Position numbers and translations under genes: made by a program
Assembly (NCBI RefSeq): GCF_026210795.1
Contig: NC_089434.1
Location: 4,030,001-4,094,000 of the forward strand
Source of the DNA: Rhizophagus irregularis
Taxonomy: Eukaryota; Glomeromycota; Glomeromycetes; Glomerales; Glomeraceae
Length of the DNA: 64,000 bases
Direction of reading: 5' to 3'
In this document: piece by piece, positions 1 through 7,871 of the stretch
Numbering within the stretch: the stretch's first letter is position 1
Layout of the letters: the number at the start of each line of letters is the position of its first letter
Notes under the pieces: model-generated
What the model was told of the DNA's origin: nothing
The model's input: only the letters and a program-made list of their open reading frames with translations
The model's database searches: none

Positions 1-450
1 GGACACAACCCATCCAAATCAAATCAGGTTTTTAAAATTAGACTTAGTACAATCTGAATCTAAACCATGTTTATAATTTATAATTATGCAATCCAATCCA
101 AATTAATTTATAATTATGGATTGTACTCAATCTAATCCAAATTAATTTATAATTATGGATTGTACTCAATCCAATCCAAATAATTTTATAATTATGGATT
201 GTACTCAATCCAATCCAAATAATTTTATAATTATGGATTGTACTCAATCCAATCCAAATAATTTTATAATTATGGATTGTACTCAATCCAATCCAAATTT
301 TATATCAGGATTTTTGATGGATTGGACTCAACCCCATCAGGTTTTTAAGATTAGACTTAATTACAAATTATAAACCTGATTTAGATTCGGATTGAATTAT
401 GGATTGGACTCAATTCAATCCAAATAACGGATTGGACTCTATCTAATCCA
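1..450. repeat. 39-bp tandem array and related degenerate copies
   Basis: Successive ATGGATTGTACTCAATCCAA starts fall at 116, 155, 194, 233 and 272, so the period is exactly 39 bp, or 13 codons. One frame is therefore open and yields a repetitive 13-residue pseudo-peptide. The flanks (1-110, 300-450) hold looser copies of the word ATTGGATTGGACTCAA, plus an inverted pair around AATCAGGTTT / AAACCTGATT. I read this as non-coding satellite or the interior of a word-repeat element whose left end lies outside the window. Confidence 0.85.
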
Positions 451-920
451 AATGAAATCTAAGACAGATTGGATTCCAAATGATGAACCAAAATTTTTGA
501 AACTATTTCAATTATTATAGGTTGACAATAGTAACTTATTTCGTTCCACTTGTTGCGCCAATAAAAAAAAATAATAATAAAAAAATCATTTTTACAATTA
601 TATGTTAAATATGAATCCATTTTTAGTGTGTCGAACAAAAAAAAAATTAGCATTCCTGATTTGTCGATCAGTTTATTCGCGGAAGAGATCGGCATTTAGG
701 GAATGCGGCGGCATCATTGATTTTTTCAATACTAACTTAATTTAGGGGCCAGAAATGACGCCATTTTATTTCAGAGTTCTCCTATTTATATAGGCTAACT
801 CCCATGATTAGAAAAAAAAAGTAAAAATTAGGAAGACACAGTAAATCTATCACCGAAATTATGGTCTCTGCCAAATAATGTATTATTGGCTGATGATGAC
901 CAAAATAGGAACGTGATTTG
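451..920. other. Intergenic, no gene recognised
   Basis: AT-rich sequence with homopolymer runs. A 78-codon minus-strand open frame at 459-695 has no recognisable domain and low-complexity composition, so it is not called. Confidence 0.5.
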
Positions 921-925
921 CGGAT

Positions 926-1064
926 CTTCTGGGCGGTTCTAGAATCTAGTCTAGTCTAAATCCGTAAAAATTTACAAAATATCTAGAACTTTCTCGATTA
1001 AAGAAATTACTAGAAAAACTTACTGTAAATTGTCTAGAACTTTCTTTATTAAAACTATAAATAT
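926..1064 (+). promoter_or_regulatory. Heat-shock-element cluster and TATA box upstream of the BAG gene
   Basis: Heat-shock elements are alternating nGAAn / nTTCn pentamers. Visible here: TTCTAGAA at 937-944; GAA-ct-TTC-tc-GAt at 986-998; GAA-at-TAC-ta-GAA at 1003-1015; GAA-ct-TTC at 1037-1044. A TATA-like TATAAATAT follows at 1056-1064, about 120 bases before the ATG. Spacing and order fit an Hsf1-driven core promoter. The motifs are seen directly; regulation by heat is inferred. Confidence 0.72.
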
Positions 1065-1180
1065 GATAAAAAATTTTTTTCTTAGTTTTAACTTGAATAC
1101 ATAAGAAAAAAAAAATTTTTTTTTTTATTCACCTTTTATTTTGTTTAGCATCAGATACTTTTCTTTTCTTTTGATAAAAG

Positions 1181-1972
1181 ATGTTTATTTACCCAAGTTT
1201 CATGTACGAGCCAAGAACTCCGCCATCATTTTACCCTCATACAAGGAATTATCCATGTTCTTATCATCATAATAATTATAGTAATCAACCTGAACCTTTT
1301 TATTATTCTACTCCGCGAAATTACTTTCCATTTGATGAAGATCAAAGAGAACAATTATTAAGGGAACAATTTTTACGCAAACAACAAGAACATGAAAGAG
1401 AACAAGAATTAGAACGATTGAAAAGTTTTTATGATCATAAAGCAAGGCAACAGAAACAACCGGAAGTATCAACGTATAACACCAATTATCAACCAAAAAA
1501 ATCGTTTAAAGTAAAAATTCAGAGTGATGAGGACGAAGCAAAAGCCAAAATCAATAAATCTCAAGCGGCTCATAAAATATATAATTTTATTAAGAATCAA
1601 TCGGCAAATAAACAAACTCGTAAAATATTAAATAAATTACATATACTTCATAGAATTGAGAATGAATTAAAGAAAATTCAAAAAACGAAGCATTTAGGAA
1701 ATTTAACATTTGATACTAAAGAAAATGGGAAACAAATTTTACCAATTTCAATCGACAATAAAAAATTCCTAGAATATGAAGATAAAATTGTTAAATCATT
1801 TGATAAATTGGATGAAATACAAAGCGAGGGTGTTGATATTATTCGTGATAGAAGGAAATTCCTTGTAAATTTTGCTCAAACGTTACTAAATGAATTGGAC
1901 ATTGAAAAAGAAAATCAATGGAAAGTATTTTCCATGCCCCTTGAAAATGAGGGAAATAAAAATAATGTTTAA
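1181..1972 (+). CDS. BAG-domain co-chaperone (263 aa), putative Hsp70 nucleotide-exchange factor
   Basis: The C-terminal half (about residues 120-245) has the layout of a BAG domain, a three-helix bundle that binds the Hsp70 ATPase lobe and promotes nucleotide exchange. Long helical segments are followed by the diagnostic last helix (FLEYEDKIVKSFDKLDEI, then VDIIRDRRKFLVNFAQTLL and LDI), with the conserved R-x-x-RK-x-LV core. The N-terminus (1-50) is rich in Pro, Tyr, His and Asn. Residues about 52-85 form a charged Gln/Glu/Arg coiled coil. No signal peptide or membrane segment is evident. The start is the first ATG downstream of the TATA box, and no intron is needed. The upstream heat-shock elements fit a co-chaperone role. 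Family assignment is from motif recognition; the exact orthologue is not known. Confidence 0.78.
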   Translation: MFIYPSFMYEPRTPPSFYPHTRNYPCSYHHNNYSNQPEPFYYSTPRNYFPFDEDQREQLLREQFLRKQQEHEREQELERLKSFYDHKARQQKQPEVSTYNTNYQPKKSFKVKIQSDEDEAKAKINKSQAAHKIYNFIKNQSANKQTRKILNKLHILHRIENELKKIQKTKHLGNLTFDTKENGKQILPISIDNKKFLEYEDKIVKSFDKLDEIQSEGVDIIRDRRKFLVNFAQTLLNELDIEKENQWKVFSMPLENEGNKNNV

Positions 1973-2384
1973 CAAAAAAATTAGAATCAGAAAAAATAGA
2001 AAATCCAAATGAAAATGTTTGATACCTTTATGAATCTTTGATTAAGACGGGCGAATAATATGATAATTTTTTTTATTATGTATATTTTTTAATTATATAT
2101 ATTTTTGTAAATTTTTTTTTCATATTTCTTCTTAATAAAAATGTAAATTTTGCTTAATATAAAGCGAATTTTTATTTTCAATTACTTCGCTTTATATCTA
2201 TACGTTTTGAAAATGTTTAATGACTATTCTTTAATATAATAAAGTTTTCGTATAAACCTTAATGAGAAAATGATTTATTATTCCAGATATTTCTCTAATT
2301 TTACATGCAATACTTTCTGCTGGCTGTTGTAAGCCAATTAGAATCATTTGCAACTTTATCCCGTGAAAAAAATATTAAATTTAT
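1973..2384. other. 3' flank of BAG gene
   Basis: AT-rich sequence with long T runs and AATAAA-like signals (around 2140 and 2240) that could serve for polyadenylation. No gene is seen. The dispersed repeat starts near its right end. Confidence 0.4.
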
Positions 2385-3315
2385 CGAGTTTTATTTCCTA
2401 ATGCTTAATTTTTTTTTCGATACAGAAAATTTTGCGCTTTATTAGAAGAACAACGAGTTCAATATTGAAATTATCTGACGATTATTAAAATTTTAGGCGA
2501 TTTTATAGATATTTTTTTTTTACGCAAGAACGAATTAATAATTGAGTGTCCTCAAGTACTTAAAGCAAAAATTTCTTTTTCTTTTTTAAAAAGATTATTA
2601 TTCTCCTTTTGTTATTAAGCTGCTTAATAAAAATAATTGAAATTTTTTTAAGAATTATCATAAAAGTTCCCTCAAAACTAAAATAATTATCCGCAGTACT
2701 ACGTAGCAATTGTATGACAATATCATGTAGTCAATATTAACTTCCTTAATTACATTATAAATACATTTTTTATTAAAATTTATTTGTTTATTTATTAAAG
2801 TGGCATATGCAAATATACAAATAAATAAATGGCATCAAAAAGTTGTAGCGTAAAATTAAAAAATTTTTTTGTTCCGCAGAAGCACATCACGTGGTTTTTA
2901 ATCTTCTACTCAAAGATATTTAATCCATATACTCTTTTTCTCCATCAATGATTAGTAACTTTTAATTTATTTTTTTACGTAGATTTAACTCAGTGAAATT
3001 TAATTGTATCAGATAATACACACATATATATGTACAGTATTGTTAATTTTTGGGCGCAGTATTATATTAAATTTACTACGGTCCAAATGACATTAAACTA
3101 TTGGTTAAACGGCTTTTCATATTAATTAATTAGGGGACTGCGGAAGATATTAATTATTTATTAAAGTGGTTTATGTAAATATACAAATAAATAAATGATA
3201 TCAAAAAGTTGTAGTGTAAAATTAAAAAAATTTTTTTGTTCCGCATAAGCACATCACGTGGTTTTTAATCTTCTACTCAAAGATATTTAATCCATATATC
3301 TTTTCCTCTATCAAT
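2385..3315. repeat. Left part of dispersed repeat, interrupted by retroelement
   Basis: This matches the array at 50957-55205 almost block for block: the gcgctttattag / taggcgattttatag segment, the atccgcagtactac segment, and the core with CATCACGTGG at about 2886 and 3253. It holds one long unit and one short unit (spacing 367 bp). The second unit breaks off at tcttttcctctatcaat (ending at 3315), and its continuation resumes at 18819. The break is therefore an insertion site rather than decay. Confidence 0.9.
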
Positions 3316-3697
3316 AAATACAAAAAAAAACTCTTTCCGATAACTCAAAATTTTCATAATTTGGCGCAGTAAAGTTTTATAACTTCACAACATTTATTTT
3401 TTTCTTTTCCGCTTAAAACCTCACACAAGTGCGGATACGTCTTTTGACGACATCATTCCATATCTTACAGTATATACATATGGTAAAGGTTTCGACCTTT
3501 AAAAGAAATATACGACCTTTTTCGAAGGGTGAAGTTTTTTTTTACACACTTTATAGTTTCAATAAATACACAAGTCACTTATTACAAAGAGTTTATTACT
3601 TTACGATATCTTATATTTTAAATTTTTCAAAATTTTATTATTTTGTGTTTTACATTATTATTACTATTAGATAATATTATTTTTACACTCTTTTATT

Positions 3698-5512
3698 ATG
3701 TCTTTATCAAAACCTTTTCATTTTCCGGTGGGAAAAAATTCTTTCTTGGTCTCTATGAAAAATTTTCACGTGACAAAACCCAAAAGATCTGGTTATAACA
3801 AGATTTATGATAGCCACCGCTCAAAAAGTTTCTTTTTTGAGCTTGCTGATCCTAACAAAAACACCAATGAAATTCATCTGAAGATCCACACTAACGATTA
3901 TACAATGGATACTACCCCAATTAGGTTTCATTCCACAAGTATACTCCCTAATCACAAATACCAAATTAGTAAAATGCTCACACACTTTTTTTCTTTACAA
4001 GAAGTTCTGCCTCGTAGAATACAAACAAAATTTTTTGATTTTATTCGTTCAAAATTATTGGATAGAATTAATATAATACGATCACGTGGTTTTAGCACTA
4101 GCGATCGTAATAGATCTACAAAAACTTTTTTCAATTTTTCTTACAAAAAATATCGCTTTCATTTCGGTATTTATATTCCTTGTATACCTGATTGTACATC
4201 TGACTCTTTATCAGATAAACCTGCTTTTCTTACACAAACTCCAAAAACTCTTCATTTGTGTCAAATTCCATCCCCTTTCATTATGTCGCATCATCGACGT
4301 GCTTGCGTGATGCATCAGAAGAAATTTTTTAGCACAGAAGTGAATCATTTCTTGCGTCCTACTCAGAATTTAAGGAATGAAATGAATAACAACAAAAGTA
4401 CACATGCTTCGAATGTGTTCAACAAATGGCTTTCGCACACAAAAAAAGAAATCTATTCAAATCGGTTAGGAATTAAATATACCACCAGTTATTACGCTAA
4501 CGGTCATCAAAATATTTTTAAGAAAAACAACAAATATCGCTATATGTACAAAAAGCGTTATAATAATTTTAGTCACAATTATAGTATCAATAATTCAACG
4601 AAAAAGAAACAAGAGGCTCGCTTTAAGCGGAATTGTACTCGTATCTACAACAAGAATAACAAATTACGAATACTAAATGATCGACAAAAACTTAGGTCGG
4701 CTGTTCGCCACAGATTTCTCACTTCAATATCGCAATATATAGATAAACCGGTCACCCATCTTCGATATTCAAACAAGAGAAGAAGTATCAAAAAATCAGA
4801 TTATAATTTTAATGTTCCATTTTTTTCTTTTAAAAAGAAAGTACCCCCTATTAGGAGAACAAATCATGTTATCTATGATTTTACTTCTAGTTATAATTAT
4901 GTACCTCGATCTCAGAAATCTTCTAGCCTCTATATTGATGATGTAGCTTCAACGACTACTTTCTGTAAAGATATCATTTATCCTCTTCCTCCTGATATGG
5001 ATCCTGTTCCTGATAATATTGATATTCCAAACGAACTTCGCCCATATATACCTGATGGACCAATATATATGTTGGATCCTTCATCAAACAAAAAGAATAA
5101 GAAAAAAGTTAAACCCCCAACATACACTTATTGCATCCCTGGATCACGTTTGTGGTTTGATTACTTACGAAAGAACATTAAAAACGGTATTTTACCCTTT
5201 CGAGACTTTAGGGTTAACACCTCTAGTCCTATTTCCACCCACCCTATTTCAGATAGTTCGTCACTTAGTGATTCTATTTCACGCAACAACAATAATTTAC
5301 AACAACACAATGACCTTTTAAATTTACAACAACACATTATTGAAAACAATAAACGTCAATGGAACGTCATCAATACACAACTTGATAATGTTATCATTCA
5401 AGATTCTCAAAACACTTCTAATCAACATTCAGTTCACAAAAAACCTAAACGAACTTATTCCAGTTACCTTGCTGACTCCCTGGATGAAGGTTTTACCTCT
5501 GCTCGATATTAA
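3698..5512 (+). CDS. 604-aa basic protein of the LINE-like element (ORF1-like, unrecognised)
   Basis: A long intact ORF with a real ATG lies wholly inside the 18-bp-flanked element and upstream of the nested LTR element. The protein is basic and rich in Asn, Ser, Tyr, Lys and His through about residue 400. A Pro-rich acidic stretch follows near residues 430-460 (PLPPDMDPVPDNIDIPNELR), then a Lys cluster and the motif YCIPGSRLWFDYLR. The C-terminus is Asn/Gln-rich and possibly coiled (about 535-570). I see no CCHC knuckle, RT motif, endonuclease motif or RRM. By position it could be an ORF1p-like RNA-binding protein, but this is inference from context only. Its integrity suggests recent activity or selection. 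Confidence 0.6.
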   Translation: MSLSKPFHFPVGKNSFLVSMKNFHVTKPKRSGYNKIYDSHRSKSFFFELADPNKNTNEIHLKIHTNDYTMDTTPIRFHSTSILPNHKYQISKMLTHFFSLQEVLPRRIQTKFFDFIRSKLLDRINIIRSRGFSTSDRNRSTKTFFNFSYKKYRFHFGIYIPCIPDCTSDSLSDKPAFLTQTPKTLHLCQIPSPFIMSHHRRACVMHQKKFFSTEVNHFLRPTQNLRNEMNNNKSTHASNVFNKWLSHTKKEIYSNRLGIKYTTSYYANGHQNIFKKNNKYRYMYKKRYNNFSHNYSINNSTKKKQEARFKRNCTRIYNKNNKLRILNDRQKLRSAVRHRFLTSISQYIDKPVTHLRYSNKRRSIKKSDYNFNVPFFSFKKKVPPIRRTNHVIYDFTSSYNYVPRSQKSSSLYIDDVASTTTFCKDIIYPLPPDMDPVPDNIDIPNELRPYIPDGPIYMLDPSSNKKNKKKVKPPTYTYCIPGSRLWFDYLRKNIKNGILPFRDFRVNTSSPISTHPISDSSSLSDSISRNNNNLQQHNDLLNLQQHIIENNKRQWNVINTQLDNVIIQDSQNTSNQHSVHKKPKRTYSSYLADSLDEGFTSARY

Positions 5513-5825
5513 TTTTTGTAATGAGCCAGGATTATCTACAGAACAACTCAAAATTAGTGTGAACCATTCCACCTCTAACAGTATTTACAGGTGGTGGCTT
5601 TTTTAGCCAAAAGAAAAATACGGATCATGAGAACACAACCTTATTTACTAAATATCAATGCGAATCCTCAATGATCGTTCGCACGTAGTTGCTTTTAATA
5701 GTCTATACTACTCTAGAACTATTGATTTTCTATATATATAATTTTTTTTTTATTTTTAGGTTCTCTCGTTACGGATGGGTCTTTAGGTTTTATTTTTTTC
5801 TTTTCCCCATTCGAAGTATTAGCGT
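5513..5825 (+). other. 3' part of LINE-like element before the LTR insertion
   Basis: No gene is recognised. Short open frames here (such as the overlapping 5340-5606 and 5689-6069) have no motif and the second crosses the LTR boundary. The sequence continues after the LTR element at 18643 (agttctagtagtttgaatag) down to the AAT-rich tail. Confidence 0.5.
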
Positions 5826-6512
5826 TGTCACCCACGTCTGCCACCCGTGGATAAACACATCTTTCTCATTTAACTTATTTCTCGTTACTTTGCTTGGTTT
5901 AGATTTTATTTTTCTTTTAACTTCTCGCTTTCTTTTCTCATATATCCGTAGTATTTATTCTCAATACTACTGCTCATTCATAATATTCCCAAAATATTAT
6001 GCTGCCTGTAATATTTATTCTTTCAAATATTACCATCTTATTTCTTATAAACTGCGAGAGTTCTCCTAACTTCTTATATTTCATACAATAAAACGAGAAT
6101 AACTCCTCTTACTTTACTTTTCTGGACTTAATAATAATATTAATTAATTCTCAAGCGTACAATGAGCATATTCAAGATAACTTTTAATAATTAATATTTA
6201 TTTTATTAAATTTGAGTCAAAACTGACTGCGGAATTCCTAACGAATCCCACCTATATTTATACATTTTTAAGAAAACTATTTCTACCACTTCTAACTTTT
6301 CTACTAATAAAAATTTAAGAACAATAAGAAAATAAAGATATATTATCATATGACTATCTTGTGACTAAACTAAACTAAACTATAAATATTATTTTATCGG
6401 TTAATTATTTATCCTTCGGCTAATTATTTATCCATCGGTTAATTATTTATCCTTGTTCTATTCGGTCTTTTATTCATCTGCTCACGTGATTATCCTGATT
6501 TCTCGGGTTACA
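5826..6512 (-). repeat. 3' LTR (element orientation) of Ty3-type element
   Basis: 687 bp, TGTCACCC..GGGTTACA in plus orientation, matching the copy at 17953-18638 over its whole length. It carries four TAATTATTTATCC-type short repeats near 6400-6450, and an A/T-rich AATAAA-containing stretch at 6090-6100. Confidence 0.95.
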
Positions 6513-6527
6513 GCTATCCCCCCAAGA
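6513..6527 (-). other. Polypurine tract
   Basis: On the minus strand, CTTGGGGGGATAGC abuts the 3' LTR start. A G-run directly inside the 3' LTR is the usual plus-strand primer site. It is interrupted by one T. Confidence 0.6.
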
Positions 6528-6542
6528 AAAATTTGAGTCCCA

Positions 6543-7730
6543 TCAAATTCTAATTATAACTTCGAAACTTGACCTGTCTATATATTCCTTCAATAATTCT
6601 CCATTTACTGGCGTTTTCTGTATTCTTCCCTCCATAGTTTTAATTTTATAAGATCCTTTAGAAATTATTTCGTGTATATAATACGGTCCTTTCCATTTTT
6701 CTTCTAGTTTTCCAGACCATTGTTTTTCTTTTGCTGCATCATAATATAGTACTTTATCCCCTATTTGAAAGTTCTTTTTCGTCTTATATTTCTTATCATG
6801 ATATTTCTTCTGTTTTTCTTGAGATTTTTCTATATTCTCTCTGGCTCGGCTTCTAATGTTCGGTAGATCTTCCATTAAACTATTAATCCTTTGTGTTATT
6901 GTAACATTTTCATCTTCCATATTTAGTAATGTCCTCATTTCCCTTCCATATATTAGATATCCTGGTTTTAACTTGGTCGAATCATTCTTCTTTGTTCTAT
7001 ATGCAAATAAGACTCCTGGTATTCTTAAATCCCAATCTTTAATGTTACTCAATTTTGCTAATGATTCACATAGTGTCTTATTGAACCTTTCTATTAATCC
7101 ATTCGTCTTCGGGTGATAAGGTGTCGAAAAATTGTGTTTTATCTGAAATTCCCTCATTAATAATTCTACTAATTTGTTATTAAAATGACTTCCCCTATCA
7201 CTTAATATCTTCTTTGGACATCCGTGTCTACATATTATATCTTCATAAATGAATCTTGCAATTTCTTTAGCATCTGCTGTTTCTAAGGCTCTAGCTTCTG
7301 GCCATTTCGTAAAATAATCCATTGCCGTAACTATGTATCTATTATTTCTTTCTGTTATTGGTAACGGTCCCACAACATCTATTCCAATCTGATAAAATGG
7401 TTCTTTAACTTTTATTACATTTAATTCGTGTTTTCCAATCGGTTTTCCTCTTCTTTGACAACTATTGCATGATTTAACATATATTTCTATATCTTGTCTC
7501 ATTCCATTCCAGTAATATTTCTCTCTAATCCTTTCATATGTTGCATCTATTCCAAAATGTCCAGATAATTCATGGTCGTGTGCAATATACATTAATCCTT
7601 CAAACTCATATTTTCTTATTACTCTCAATTCTCTATTATCCTTTATTCTATATAACAAACCATCTTTCATCCTATAGTGTTGTTTATTATCTATATTTTT
7701 AATTATCTCATTATATTTATCTTCTTCCAT
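6543..7730 (-). CDS. Integrase ORF of the Ty3-type element (395 aa)
   Basis: This protein inserts the element cDNA into the genome. In order: an N-terminal HHCC zinc module (HDHELSGHFG with His51 and His58; CNSCQ with Cys88 and Cys91); the DDE core with Asp118 (IGIDVVGP), Asp178 (ILSDRG) and Glu214 (GLIERFNKT), giving D-x35-E; and a C-terminal GPY/F-like module (KWKGPYYI..GSYKIK) near residues 345-375. No chromodomain is seen. It ends 30 bases before the LTR, just inside the polypurine tract. It is in the same reading frame as the RT ORF but is separated from it by a stop and about 140 bases, so a separate initiation, splice or recoding step is needed. Confidence 0.92.
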   Translation of the reverse strand: MEEDKYNEIIKNIDNKQHYRMKDGLLYRIKDNRELRVIRKYEFEGLMYIAHDHELSGHFGIDATYERIREKYYWNGMRQDIEIYVKSCNSCQRRGKPIGKHELNVIKVKEPFYQIGIDVVGPLPITERNNRYIVTAMDYFTKWPEARALETADAKEIARFIYEDIICRHGCPKKILSDRGSHFNNKLVELLMREFQIKHNFSTPYHPKTNGLIERFNKTLCESLAKLSNIKDWDLRIPGVLFAYRTKKNDSTKLKPGYLIYGREMRTLLNMEDENVTITQRINSLMEDLPNIRSRARENIEKSQEKQKKYHDKKYKTKKNFQIGDKVLYYDAAKEKQWSGKLEEKWKGPYYIHEIISKGSYKIKTMEGRIQKTPVNGELLKEYIDRSSFEVIIRI

Positions 7731-7869
7731 TAATTAGTATATCTTCTATTTCTTCTTCAAAAGGTAAAATAAACCTAATATTTTTATCTTCAAATAACAC
7801 GCAGTGATAATTCGTATTCCTGTGTATGATGTAAATATATATTCCTATTCCAATATTTTCAGTAGTCAT
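7717..7869 (-). CDS. 50-codon linker ORF between kinase and integrase ORFs
   Basis: It begins two bases after the RT-kinase stop (TAA-AA-ATG), in a different frame, and overlaps the integrase ATG by 14 bases. It encodes 50 residues with an Ile/Tyr-rich start and the segment CVLFEDKNIRFILPFEEEIE. No family is recognised. It could be a coupling ORF for termination-reinitiation, a remnant of an N-terminal integrase segment after a frameshift, or chance. Confidence 0.35.
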   Translation of the reverse strand: MTTENIGIGIYIYIIHRNTNYHCVLFEDKNIRFILPFEEEIEDILINGRR

Positions 7870-7871
7870 TT

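Noticed and set aside
71-373. Two opposite-strand open frames encoding 13-residue repeats
   Set aside because: They arise because the 39-bp satellite unit is a multiple of three; no domain, promoter or non-repeat sequence supports a gene.
3429-3674. 81-codon frame upstream of the 604-aa ORF
   Set aside because: It starts at GTG, is Phe/Tyr low-complexity, and lies in the 5' region of the LINE-like element without any motif.
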